DNA from: Bog-950 sp046329495
GTDB taxonomy: Bacteria; Bacteroidota; Bacteroidia; Chitinophagales; LD1
Direction of reading: 5' to 3'
NCBI GenBank assembly: GCA_046329495.1
Contig: JAXLUO010000005.1
Span: forward strand, 1 to 64,000
Length of the DNA: 64,000 nt
The notes under the pieces are model-generated. The model was not told the origin of the DNA, searched no databases, and saw nothing but the letters and a program-made list of their open reading frames with translations. Positions 17,654 to 25,390 of the stretch are shown in pieces. Position 1 is the first letter of the stretch. Every line of letters begins with the position of its first letter. The translations under genes were made by a program, and so were the position numbers.

Positions 17654-17820
17654 ACTGTCGCGTGTGTTTCACGCGTGACACCTAAGCTTCGCGTTTGCAA
17701 CGCGATAAAAAAGACATACACGACAGTATCCAGTTAGCCCTGCATTTCAAATGGCTGAGGCGTTTAAAACGCCGAGCTTAACAATCACGCGTGGAACACG
17801 CGCGATAGGAGTTTCATCCC
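17654..17820. repeat. Palindromic unit, copy 4
   Basis: This is a fourth, slightly diverged unit with all three palindromes retained (left end GTCGCGTGTGTTTCACGCG, internal TCGCGTTTGCAACGCGA and AGGCGTTTAAAACGCC, and the right inverted end). The tail differs from copies 1 and 2, ending in a short GTTTCATCCC rather than the CCCTTTTTAGGCA block. Confidence 0.88.
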
Positions 17821-17825
17821 ATGGC

Positions 17826-17846
17826 CGAAGGATTATTAGCTACTTA
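17826..17846. repeat. 21-bp direct repeat flanking the REP array, right copy
   Basis: It is identical to 16551-16571. It ends 33 bp before the start of the YHYH protein gene, so the array separates this 5' region from the upstream terminator. Confidence 0.85.
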
Positions 17847-17878
17847 TTGTCTATTGTTGCATATAACTCATGCGATAC

Positions 17879-19777
17879 ATGAAAAAACTTCTCTCTATCC
17901 TTACGTTGATAAGCGGTGTAGGCGCTTTGTTTGCACAGGGCCCTGCAGTTACTTCCTGGTTGCAAAACACCACCACTACCGGCTCGTATTACACTTCCGG
18001 TAACTCTACAGCCGTTGGCAACAGCATATTGGTAAACTGTCAGCAGGTTGACTACAGCACTAACTATGTGTATGTGCATACCAAGGGTGTTCCTGCCTAT
18101 GCTACCGGTCCGTTTCTGGATGGTAACCCATCGCAGGCTACCGACCAAAACGCCATCTTCAAATTCCCGCTCAATCCGCAACAAAATACCGGCACCTTAA
18201 CCGCTACAACAGGCGGCGACATTGGTATTTTTATTAACGGTGTGGCCCTGTTCGATTACCGCGATGGCGTAGCCTGGAACAGCACCACCAACGCTTTATG
18301 CGGCGGCCCCGGCAACCCGCCCTGCCCGGGTGGACCCGGCACTACCCAAAACTGGAACCGCGATGCCGTAATTGCCGAGCGCCCTGGTTTTGATTGTTCG
18401 AAAGGTCACCCGGCCATGGGTAATTACCACCATCACCAAAATCCATCGGCCTACAAGCTCGATTTAAAAGTTATCTCTACCATCTGTAACTTATATGATG
18501 CCGATGGTTTATATGCTATCGACAGCACGCAGCACTCGCCACTGATTGGCTATGCCTACGATGGTTTCCCTATCTATGGCGCCTACGGCTACAAAAACAC
18601 CAATGGCACCGGCGGTATTACCCGCATGAAATCGGGCTACCAATTGCGCAACATTACTACCCGCACCACCTCACCAAGCGGTGCATCGGTTTCAGCCGGA
18701 CCTGCCGTTAGTACTACCTATCCTTTAGGTTACTTCCGTGAGGATTATGAGTTTATTGCCCACGCAGGTCAGCCGGATTACCTGGACGAACACAATGGCC
18801 GTTTTTGCATTACACCTGAATACCCCGGCGGCACGTATGCTTACTTCTGCACCGTTGATTCTAACTGGAACTCAGCCTACCCATATGTAGTTGGCCCTAC
18901 CTTTTATGGTGTGTATGCCAACGCCAAGGTTACCACTATCAGCGAACCGGTAACCACCTATTTACCTGTTGCTACCTTAAGCACGACGCCCGATACGGTT
19001 TATATAGCCGCAGCGGCCAACAGCACCAACACCTTTAGTATTACCAGCAACCTAAGCTGGACGGCAAGCAGCAACCAAAACTGGTTAGGCTTAAACAACT
19101 ACAACGGCACCGGCAATGCTACTATAACATTAACGGCACAGGCAAACACAGGCTCACCGCGCACGGCTACCGTAACGGTTACTGCCAGCGGAGCGCCTAA
19201 CCGCACGGTTACTGTTATACAGGTGGATGCAGTTTCGCTTTACCTGAGTGCTGCACCTGATACTATTGTAGCTTTACCATCGTTTAGCACTACCAACAGC
19301 TTTAACGTTACGGCCAATACACCGTGGACCGCCAGCAGTTCCGACAGTTGGGTGGGCCTTGCTACCAGCAGCGGCAGTGGTAATGCCGTAGTTGGTTTAA
19401 ACATACAAGGCAACACAGGCAACACACCGCGCTATGCTACTATTACCTTAACCGGTACCTCCGTAGCCAATGCTACCGTAGTTGTTAAGCAACTGGCCGA
19501 AGAACCAAACGGCCTTGAAAACGTATCAGCCCTAAACAAAGTAAGCGTTTACCCTAACCCCGCCAGCAACTTAATTGCTATACAGGTTAGCGGCTTACTG
19601 AAGGACGATTGCCGCGTTGACTTGCTGGATGTTACCGGTCGCCTGGTGCTTACTTCCACCATCAGCAAAGGACAAACCATTGCATACTTTGATGTGCAAA
19701 CCGTATACGCAGGTGTTTACTATGTGCGTGTAAGCGGCACGCAGTTTACGAGTACGCATGCGGTGGTGATAGAGTAA
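17879..19777 (+). CDS. Secreted YHYH-domain protein with BACON-like modules and T9SS signal
   Basis: This protein of 632 residues has a signal peptide (MKKLLSILTLISGVGALFAQ). It contains a YHYH-type domain: MGNYHHHQNPSAYKL, then HSPLIGYAYDGFPIYGAYGY and a late EYPGGTYAYFCTVDSNWNSAYPY. Two beta-sandwich modules of the BACON type follow (TFSITSNLSWTASSNQNWL and SFNVTANTPWTASSSDSWV, with the spaced Trp residues typical of BACON). It ends in a type A sorting domain (KVSVYPNPASNLIAI). YHYH proteins are secreted and of unknown activity; BACON modules may bind glycans. The start at 17879 gives a standard signal peptide; an ATG 9 nt upstream is alternative. Confidence 0.88.
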   Translation: MKKLLSILTLISGVGALFAQGPAVTSWLQNTTTTGSYYTSGNSTAVGNSILVNCQQVDYSTNYVYVHTKGVPAYATGPFLDGNPSQATDQNAIFKFPLNPQQNTGTLTATTGGDIGIFINGVALFDYRDGVAWNSTTNALCGGPGNPPCPGGPGTTQNWNRDAVIAERPGFDCSKGHPAMGNYHHHQNPSAYKLDLKVISTICNLYDADGLYAIDSTQHSPLIGYAYDGFPIYGAYGYKNTNGTGGITRMKSGYQLRNITTRTTSPSGASVSAGPAVSTTYPLGYFREDYEFIAHAGQPDYLDEHNGRFCITPEYPGGTYAYFCTVDSNWNSAYPYVVGPTFYGVYANAKVTTISEPVTTYLPVATLSTTPDTVYIAAAANSTNTFSITSNLSWTASSNQNWLGLNNYNGTGNATITLTAQANTGSPRTATVTVTASGAPNRTVTVIQVDAVSLYLSAAPDTIVALPSFSTTNSFNVTANTPWTASSSDSWVGLATSSGSGNAVVGLNIQGNTGNTPRYATITLTGTSVANATVVVKQLAEEPNGLENVSALNKVSVYPNPASNLIAIQVSGLLKDDCRVDLLDVTGRLVLTSTISKGQTIAYFDVQTVYAGVYYVRVSGTQFTSTHAVVIE

Positions 19778-19999
19778 AAATGCTTGCCACTAAGACACAA
19801 AGGAACTAAGGTAATGTATTGATGCATTGCCCTGGTTGGAAAGTATTGCGCCTCTGTGGTTATCAACATTTACTTGTGCATGCTTGTGCAGTTTCTTGCT
19901 TGTGCACAAGTTACAGAAATATTCATGTGATGATTTTTTGTGTTAAATGAATTCAAAAAAGATAGTTCCATAAAAAGAGTAATCGAAGCATTAAAAAAG

Positions 20000-20031
20000 T
20001 TGACAAAAGTTTACATTGAAATGTAAACTTT
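20000..20031 (+). promoter_or_regulatory. GTTTACAT palindrome overlapping an E. coli-type promoter-like sequence
   Basis: An 11-bp perfect inverted repeat (AAAGTTTACAT and its complement around TGAA) spans 20006-20031. It is preceded directly by TTGACA at 20000-20005, with TAAACT 18 bp further at 20024. That spacing resembles a sigma-70 -35/-10 pair with an operator in the spacer, which is unusual for Bacteroidota. The function is not shown. Confidence 0.35.
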
Positions 20032-20129
20032 ACACTTACCGCTTCATGAAAAGCGTCATTTTCCGTGTAAAATGGCACGAAAACGTTGTGAAAAGCTACC
20101 TTTTGCTGATTTGGGTTCTGCATAACGGT

Positions 20130-20159
20130 AAAAAGTTTACACCGAAGTGTAAACTTTTT
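20130..20159 (-). terminator. Bidirectional hairpin terminator (GTTTACAC arms)
   Basis: A 13-bp perfect inverted repeat with a 4-base loop lies 8 bp past the stop of the HTH gene. On the minus strand the loop reads C-TTCG-G, the very stable UUCG tetraloop, followed by TTTTT. The arms share the GTTTACA core with the palindrome at 20006. It could also end a plus-strand transcript. Confidence 0.75.
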
Positions 20160-20166
20160 GATTTGG

Positions 20167-20832
20167 CTAAAGATTAGTGAATACGATTTCTTTTACGCGC
20201 AGGCAAACCTTTAAAAATGCTTCACGCTCTTCAGCGTTTAGCCTGTCAACCATTTCCTGTGTAAGTTTCAACTTACCAACTTCAATAGCTTTGCTTTCCA
20301 TTTGAGATCTAAGCGGTTTCCAGGCATTTACCGTGCGCAGGCTATCCAGAAAAACCTTGGCAGCCCTGGTATCGCCCTTTAGGGATTTTACCATCAAACT
20401 ATCAATAATGGCCGGTGCCACAAATTGATAATGGTCCAGTTGATTACGAAAAACCATGCTCTGTCTGTAATGATTTAAGTGTTGGTGAACAGACTGGCGG
20501 CTGATACCGCAACTGATAGCGATATCGGTTTTAGTGGGCATATAGCCGTAGCGTTCTACCAGGTCGATAATGGTTTTCATAATACGGCGGTGGTTACTCT
20601 CCCAGCGGGCGTTTCGCTGTTCTTCGTTTACCGGTTCGTGCTGGTTGGGATTAAAACTCCCAATTGCTTCTTCTGCCGCTTCGCGGCTAAGTTGCTGTTG
20701 ATGTGTCAGCAAGTCCTTTTGAAGGGCTTGTAACTCCAGCGCCACTTCTGGTTGAGGCATGTTTTGCATTTCGTTTTCATTGGCATCAACGCCATTGTAC
20801 CCGCCTTGCGGGTTTAGTGTTTCAAATTCCAT
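20167..20832 (-). CDS. HTH protein of unknown function, terminase-small-subunit-like layout
   Basis: This 221-residue protein has a Gln/Glu-rich N-terminal ~70 residues and a helix-turn-helix at roughly 110-130 (PTKTDIAISCGISRQSVHQHLNHY). An all-helical C-terminal part follows (APAIIDSLMVKSLKGDTRAAKVFLDSL). The order HTH then 'APAIIDSLMVKSLKGDTRAAKVFL' resembles phage small terminase or phBC6A51-type proteins that bind DNA in packaging. No large terminase or other phage gene is nearby, so a domesticated regulator is equally possible. The palindromes just downstream could be its targets (inference). Confidence 0.6.
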   Translation of the reverse strand: MEFETLNPQGGYNGVDANENEMQNMPQPEVALELQALQKDLLTHQQQLSREAAEEAIGSFNPNQHEPVNEEQRNARWESNHRRIMKTIIDLVERYGYMPTKTDIAISCGISRQSVHQHLNHYRQSMVFRNQLDHYQFVAPAIIDSLMVKSLKGDTRAAKVFLDSLRTVNAWKPLRSQMESKAIEVGKLKLTQEMVDRLNAEEREAFLKVCLRVKEIVFTNL

Positions 20833-21145
20833 ATAAGATTTGTTTTGTGCCCCACCGGTTTATGTCTACCGGAAGGGCTGTTAAAAATGAATTTACAAAA
20901 GTAATATCTTTTGAAACTATTATCCAAATATAAAAACGTTTTTAACAAAGAAAACAGCAAAGCGATCCGCCTTACCAGAGGTAATAGCACCCCGCATTGA
21001 TGCGTATTTTGTTAGAAAACAAGGGTTAATGGCCCTAAATCCGCCCGGGATGAAATTTGCTTTAGAGGTATAACCCCTTCGGAGATGACCGGTTGTGGAA
21101 ATTTGTGGAAGGGGCTGGATAAATGAAACCCTTTAAAGCAGCCTT
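20833..21145. other. Intergenic region between divergent genes
   Basis: I see no gene in these 313 bp. The region must hold the promoters of the HTH gene (minus) and the phosphatidyltransferase gene (plus). No perfect TAnnTTTG box was found at either end; only a 5-bp CCGGT/ACCGG inverted repeat near 20855 stands out. Confidence 0.4.
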
Positions 21146-21865
21146 ATGACTAATAATAGCATAGACCACTTGTGTAAGCGCATTGAATCGGAGCGCAAGC
21201 GAACCAACCTTTTAAGAAGTATTGAGCAACCCGTGCTGGCCCTGCTTTGCGATGCCATGCCCACTTTTGTTACCCCTAATATGTTAACAGGCATAGGTCT
21301 GTTTGCCAACGTGGTGGTATTTGCAGGCTTTTACTTTGGCAGAAGCAATCCATTGTTTTTAGGTATCGCCATACTTGGTTTTGCCATTAACTGGTTTGGC
21401 GATTCGCTGGATGGTAGGCTGGCTTATTACCGCAACATACCCCGCAAATGGTATGGCTTTGCTTTGGATATAAGCATGGACTGGATATCGACCTTATTAA
21501 TGGGTTTGGGCTTCTACTTCTTTTTACCTGAGCAGCAAAAGATTGTAGCCCTGCTGTTTATTGCCGCTTATTCGTGGTCGATGATTATTGCCTTGCTGAA
21601 GTATAAGATTGCCGGCGTTTATCAGATTGATTCGGGTTTGTTTGGGCCTACTGAATTGCGGATAGGTATCTGTTTAGTGTTATTTACAGCCATGTTTTAC
21701 CCGCAGATCATTGCCTGGTTTGCATCCGTTATTATTGGCGTTATCATGGTGGTAAACTTTATATGGTTTTACCGTGTGCTTAAGTTCGGTAACGAGCGCG
21801 ACCGCAAAGAGCGCTTGTTGCGCAAGATGAATGTAACCCAGTTAACGGAGGTGGAAGGCGTATAA
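21146..21865 (+). CDS. CDP-alcohol phosphatidyltransferase family protein
   Basis: This 239-residue integral membrane enzyme has about six hydrophobic helices. The CDP-alcohol signature is present as GDSLDGRLAYYRNIPRKWYG followed by FALDISMDW. The acidic D-x-x-D-G, G-x3-D-x3-D spacing is kept, but the usual DGxxAR is DGRLAY with the Arg two residues later. Such enzymes transfer phosphoalcohol groups in phospholipid or inositol-lipid synthesis; the acceptor is unknown. It begins a two-gene unit with the GtrA-like protein 9 bp downstream, suggesting a role in lipid-linked or cell-envelope sugar transfer (inference). Confidence 0.82.
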   Translation: MTNNSIDHLCKRIESERKRTNLLRSIEQPVLALLCDAMPTFVTPNMLTGIGLFANVVVFAGFYFGRSNPLFLGIAILGFAINWFGDSLDGRLAYYRNIPRKWYGFALDISMDWISTLLMGLGFYFFLPEQQKIVALLFIAAYSWSMIIALLKYKIAGVYQIDSGLFGPTELRIGICLVLFTAMFYPQIIAWFASVIIGVIMVVNFIWFYRVLKFGNERDRKERLLRKMNVTQLTEVEGV

Positions 21866-21874
21866 AACGAGCGC

Positions 21875-22270
21875 ATGTTTACATTCCTAAAAGCACAGCT
21901 TTCTGCTTTTTTAGGTGCCGTGGTCGACTACCTGGTTATGCTGGCCTTAACCGAGTTGTATCATGTGCCTTACCGGTATTCTATTATGCTCGGAGGTATT
22001 GTTGGTGCCATCATCAATTTTACCATCAACCGCTACTGGACTTTTGATGTGCAGCGCAGTTATGCCCTGCAGTTGCCTCGTTTTGCATTAATGGTATTGG
22101 GCAGTATTCTCTTAAAATCGAACGGCACGTATGTTATTACGGAATTGCTTGGCACCAATTATAAGGTTAGTCGATTAATGATGGATGCCCTGGTAGCCTT
22201 TGGATTTAACTATCCGTTGCAGAAGTATTGGGTATTTGCAAAGAAGGAACGGATGGGAATGGAACGCTGA
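21875..22270 (+). CDS. GtrA family protein
   Basis: This 131-residue protein has four transmembrane helices matching GtrA/DPMS flippase-like proteins: FLKAQLSAFLGAVVDYLVMLALTELYHVPY, GGIVGAIINFTINRYWTF with the conserved N-R-x-W-x-F, and a final NYPLQKYWVF. GtrA proteins are linked to moving polyprenyl-phosphate sugars across the membrane. The C-terminal codons (MGMER) fall inside a repeated intergenic sequence, so the last residues may have been acquired from that repeat. Confidence 0.85.
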   Translation: MFTFLKAQLSAFLGAVVDYLVMLALTELYHVPYRYSIMLGGIVGAIINFTINRYWTFDVQRSYALQLPRFALMVLGSILLKSNGTYVITELLGTNYKVSRLMMDALVAFGFNYPLQKYWVFAKKERMGMER

Positions 22271-22344
22271 TGGTTATGATTTAAACAGAATTGGACGAAT
22301 TGAACAAATTGCACCAATTGGACGAATGTGAATGGAACGCTGAT
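22257..22344. repeat. Degenerate direct repeats at the end of the GtrA gene
   Basis: GAATGGAACGCTGAT occurs at 22257-22271 and 22330-22344, and AATTGGACGAAT at 22289-22300 and 22316-22327. The first copy contains the GtrA stop codon. No gene lies between here and the tRNA-Leu fragment at 22436. Confidence 0.7.
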
Positions 22345-22435
22345 TAACGCGGATGATTATGATTGAAAATATGATAGAAAGAATGAAAGATATCTGAGTA
22401 ACTAAGATCATTCCTGTGTTTGGATGACGAAGCTC

Positions 22436-22520
22436 AAACAAAAAAGCAACCCTTGCGAGTTGCTTTCTTGTACCGCGGGCGCCCCGAGTACTCGGGGGAA
22501 CCCACACGGACTTTGAGGGC
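22436..22520 (-). pseudogene. Decayed 3' portion of tRNA-Leu(TAA) with its terminator
   Basis: On the minus strand this repeats the end of the intact tRNA-Leu lying 99 bp to the right: the variable-arm segment (CCTCAAAGTCCGTG), the acceptor strand (CGCCCGCGGTA) and the terminator AGCAACTCGCAAGGGTTGCT. The T-arm is destroyed: TTCGATTCCC is replaced by the 16-bp palindrome CCCCGAGTACTCGGGG (22482-22497). The 5' half of the tRNA is missing. It looks like a partial tandem duplication that then decayed or was rebuilt. Confidence 0.8.
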
Positions 22521-22540
22521 CTTGCTGTTTCCACAAACAA

Positions 22541-22566
22541 AAAAAGCAACTCTTGCGAGTTGCTTT
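22541..22566 (-). terminator. Terminator of tRNA-Leu
   Basis: On the minus strand, AAAGCAACTC-GCAA-GAGTTGCTTT is followed by a T-run. It sits directly after the tRNA 3' end. Nearly the same hairpin is present in the decayed copy at 22442-22466. Confidence 0.85.
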
Positions 22567-22570
22567 CTTG

Positions 22571-22656
22571 TACCGCGGGCGGGAATCGAACCCGCACGGA
22601 CTTTGAGGTCCACAGGATTTTAAGTCCTGCGTGTCTACCAGTTCCACCACCACGGC
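22571..22656 (-). tRNA. tRNA-Leu (anticodon TAA)
   Basis: On the minus strand the gene starts GCCGTGGTGGTGGAACTGGT and has the anticodon loop CTTAAAA, giving anticodon TAA. It has the long class II variable arm (GTGGACCTCAAAGTCCG-like) and T-loop GGTTCGATTCC, and ends in acceptor CCGCGGT plus discriminator A. The acceptor stem pairs with one G-U at position 1-72. CCA is not encoded. Confidence 0.95.
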
Positions 22657-22699
22657 GAGTGGTTCTTGATTGGCTATGCATAAAGCACGGCTCAAAATA

Positions 22700-22724
22700 A
22701 AAAAGGGCGATAAAATCGCCCTTC
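22700..22724 (-). terminator. Terminator of tRNA-Gly
   Basis: On the minus strand, AGGGCGATTTTATCGCCCT is followed by a TTTTTT run. It sits between tRNA-Gly and tRNA-Leu, so the two tRNAs may be transcribed separately. Confidence 0.8.
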
Positions 22725-22732
22725 TCCTTTTG

Positions 22733-22805
22733 AGCGGGAGACGAGGCTCGAACCCGCGACCTCCACCTTGGCAAGGTGGCGCTCTACCAACTGAGCTACT
22801 CCCGC
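22733..22805 (-). tRNA. tRNA-Gly (anticodon GCC)
   Basis: On the minus strand it reads GCGGGAGTAGCTCAGTTGGT, then anticodon loop CTTGCCA (anticodon GCC), then T-arm GCGGGTTCGAGCCTCGT and acceptor CTCCCGC plus discriminator T. Length is 73 nt with all four arms intact, and CCA is not encoded. Confidence 0.96.
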
Positions 22806-22985
22806 ATTTTTTGTTTAAGAACTAACCCCGTTTCGCTAACGGGACTGCAAATATAGAAACGGTTACAAAATCTCAAAACTCTAAAAAAAAAATGTGTGCA
22901 TTATTCGCAAAAAAAATTCAAGCCTTGTGGTTTAAGTGGTATTTCTGTAGTGTTTTCATTCATTTTCAGCACTTCCATACATCTG

Positions 22986-22993
22986 TATTTTTG
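22986..22993 (+). promoter_or_regulatory. -7 promoter box (TATTTTTG) of the TonB-receptor gene
   Basis: This is a perfect TAnnTTTG match, 32 bp upstream of the receptor ATG. A TTTT tract about 20 bp upstream may serve as the -33 element, but it is not a clean TTTG. Confidence 0.5.
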
Positions 22994-23025
22994 ACAAGTT
23001 TACTTTCTGCGCTTATTTTCATGTT

Positions 23026-25269
23026 ATGAAAGTAGCGGTGTTGTGGCTTGTTTTGTTGTTGGGTCCGTTTATTACGAGGGCACAAACCGGAACGTTGAAA
23101 GGCACCATTACCTATCAACAACAGCCCCTGGAGTTTGCTACCATTGCCTTACTTAAAACTTCGTTTAGCACCCAGGCTGACAGCACAGGCAAATTTAGCA
23201 TGGAGGGTATACCTGCCGGCAATTACCAGTTGCGCGTAAGTTATGTTGGTTATGAGAACCTGCAACAGGAGGTTACCATTCAGCAAGGTAGTGTTACGGA
23301 AATACCGGTGAGCCTTACACCCTTAAACTCGCGGCTGAAGGAGTTGGTTGTAACGGGCACGTTAAAGGCTGTTAGCAAACTGCAAAGCGTAACGCCCGTG
23401 GATGTATATAGCGCCAAATACTTTCAGCGCAATCCTACATCGAACCTGTTTGATGCCTTACAAGGTGTAAACGGCTTGTTTGCCGATGTAGATAATGGGG
23501 TATCGAATACAACAGATATACAAATAAACGGGCTGGAAGGCAACTATACCATGTATGTAATAGATGGTGTGCCTGCCATGGGAGGTCTGGCCGGTATGTA
23601 TGCCCTGAATGCTTTTCCTGCGAGTTTGATTGATAAAGTAGAAATTGTAAAAGGCGCTTCGAGTACTATTTACGGTTCGGATGCAATAGCCGGTGTGGTG
23701 AACATTAAAACGCGCGACCCGTTTACCGCCCCGCGGTTTACCGCCGATATATCTATGACCTCGATGCTGGAGGCGAATACATCTTTCAGCGCCTCGTTTA
23801 GAACAAGGAAAGTGGCCTCGCTGTTTGCGCTGAGCACCGAAAACATGGAATACCGCTGGGATATTAATAATGACAACTTTACGGATATACCACTTATACA
23901 CCGGGTAAATGCCTATAACAAATGGGCCTTAGCCCGGCCCGATAACAAGGTAGCCAACTTTTATATGCGGTATTTATATGAGGACCGCTTTGCCGGTGAG
24001 AAGAATTTGCCTTCCGCATGGAGGGGCAGCACCAGGTATTACAGTGAAGCTGTTACCACGCAGCAATGGCAAACAGGTATACAATACCAGCTGCCCGGTA
24101 TCGAAAAGGTATTACTGCTGCTTGATTATAGCGGGCATTTGCAGGACGGTAATTATGGCTATACCCCCTACCACGGTATACAGCATACCGGCTTTGCCCA
24201 GCTTACGTGGACCAAGCAAATTGACCGGATGAACGAAATGCTGATAGGCGCCAGTTACCGGGCACTATTTTTTGCTGATAACACCGGCTTAACGGAACCC
24301 GATGAAACAGGCTATGCCAGATTATCGCATATAGGCGGGGTGTTTATGGAAGATGAGATACACATTAACCCTATGCATACTTTACTGGTAGGGGCCCGCT
24401 TTGATTATAGTAGCCGCAGCGGTCCGGTAATAATGCCAAGAGCGGGTTATAAATACAGCAGTAAAGATGAAAAAAACATCCTGCGGATTGCAGGAGGAAC
24501 CGGCTACCGTATGCCCAATGTGCTGAATGAAGGTTTTGGTGCTATGAATGGTTCTCGCAGTATAGAAATAGAGGAACCGCTGAAGGCGGAGGTTGCCGTA
24601 AATGCCACTGCCAACTATACCCGTGTGCAAGAACTGAAGGGCGGCATATTAGCCCTGGATGCCAGTGTGTTCTACACCTACTTCTTTAACTTTATTGAAA
24701 CTGACTACGAGAGCGACCCTACGAGCATCATCTACTCGAATAACCAGGGCACCACTGCTGCGGGCTTTAGTTTAAATGCTGACTTCACGTTTAACTATCC
24801 GCTGAAGATAGGCATTGGATTAACCTATACCCATACGTATGAGTTGGAGGAAGGCCAAGACGGAGATAAAGAAAAACAGATACCGCCGCATGTGCCGCCC
24901 GTGGTAGGCAACTTTTACCTGAGCTATAATTTCCCGGCACCGCAACTTTCGATAGATTGGACAGGCACCATGGTAGCACCAATGAACCTTGTTACCGTAC
25001 CCGACGATTACCGTTCCGCCAAATCACCGTTCTATACTATACAGAACATACAGTTAACCAAAAAGTTTAAGAAGGGGATTGAGCTATATGTGGGGATCAA
25101 GAACCTGTTCAATTTTATACAAAAGGATCCGCTTTTACGGCCTTTTGACCCTTACAACCGCTTTACTAATGTAGACAACCCTTATAACTACAGGTTTGAT
25201 ACCACGTATGGGTTTACCACTACCCAGGGTATTAAGGGGTTTGCCGGTTTCCGTTATATATTACCCTAA
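23026..25269 (+). CDS. TonB-dependent receptor with N-terminal carboxypeptidase-like domain
   Basis: This 747-residue outer-membrane receptor has a signal peptide (MKVAVLWLVLLLGPFITRAQ). Residues ~22-105 form the carboxypeptidase-D regulatory-like domain common in Bacteroidota receptors (GTLKGTITYQQQPLEFATI, FSMEGIPAGNYQLRVSYVGY). The plug follows (LVVTGTLKAVSKLQSVTPVDV, QINGLEGNYTMYVIDGVPA, VEIVKGASSTIYGSDAIAGVVNI), then a ~500-residue barrel with a final aromatic strand ending GFRYILP. There is no SusD partner alongside, so a metal-siderophore or cobalamin substrate is more likely than a glycan (inference). It carries its own promoter. Confidence 0.92.
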   Translation: MKVAVLWLVLLLGPFITRAQTGTLKGTITYQQQPLEFATIALLKTSFSTQADSTGKFSMEGIPAGNYQLRVSYVGYENLQQEVTIQQGSVTEIPVSLTPLNSRLKELVVTGTLKAVSKLQSVTPVDVYSAKYFQRNPTSNLFDALQGVNGLFADVDNGVSNTTDIQINGLEGNYTMYVIDGVPAMGGLAGMYALNAFPASLIDKVEIVKGASSTIYGSDAIAGVVNIKTRDPFTAPRFTADISMTSMLEANTSFSASFRTRKVASLFALSTENMEYRWDINNDNFTDIPLIHRVNAYNKWALARPDNKVANFYMRYLYEDRFAGEKNLPSAWRGSTRYYSEAVTTQQWQTGIQYQLPGIEKVLLLLDYSGHLQDGNYGYTPYHGIQHTGFAQLTWTKQIDRMNEMLIGASYRALFFADNTGLTEPDETGYARLSHIGGVFMEDEIHINPMHTLLVGARFDYSSRSGPVIMPRAGYKYSSKDEKNILRIAGGTGYRMPNVLNEGFGAMNGSRSIEIEEPLKAEVAVNATANYTRVQELKGGILALDASVFYTYFFNFIETDYESDPTSIIYSNNQGTTAAGFSLNADFTFNYPLKIGIGLTYTHTYELEEGQDGDKEKQIPPHVPPVVGNFYLSYNFPAPQLSIDWTGTMVAPMNLVTVPDDYRSAKSPFYTIQNIQLTKKFKKGIELYVGIKNLFNFIQKDPLLRPFDPYNRFTNVDNPYNYRFDTTYGFTTTQGIKGFAGFRYILP

Positions 25270-25390
25270 GGTTAGGTTTAACTTTAAAATTGAGCTTGCA
25301 TATTGTAAAACTGAATATCAGGGTTATTTTCGCACGCGATTTTAAAGGCCGGCAAAAAGGCCCTCACGTAAGTAAAAAAGAACGATTTAT

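Larger units (their letters stand above)
19778..20166. other. Non-coding, hairpin-rich intergenic region
   Basis: No gene was found in these 389 bp. The left part is plain AT-rich sequence. From about 20000 it carries two related GTTTACA-type palindromes (listed separately) and two short hairpins between them (CGCTT/AAGCG near 20040 and TTCCGTG/GCACGAA near 20071). This could be the end of the flanking transcripts, an operator region or a small structured RNA. Confidence 0.5.

Noticed and set aside
16551..17846. CRISPR array
   Set aside because: The repeats are 191 bp long, nearly identical throughout, palindromic and contain a RAYT gene; there are no short repeats with unique spacers and no cas genes.
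20167..20832. Prophage remnant
   Set aside because: The HTH protein resembles a small terminase, but no other phage gene is present within many kilobases on either side.
22420..22774. Short frames across the tRNA region
   Set aside because: They overlap tRNA-Leu, its decayed copy and tRNA-Gly, so they are artefacts.
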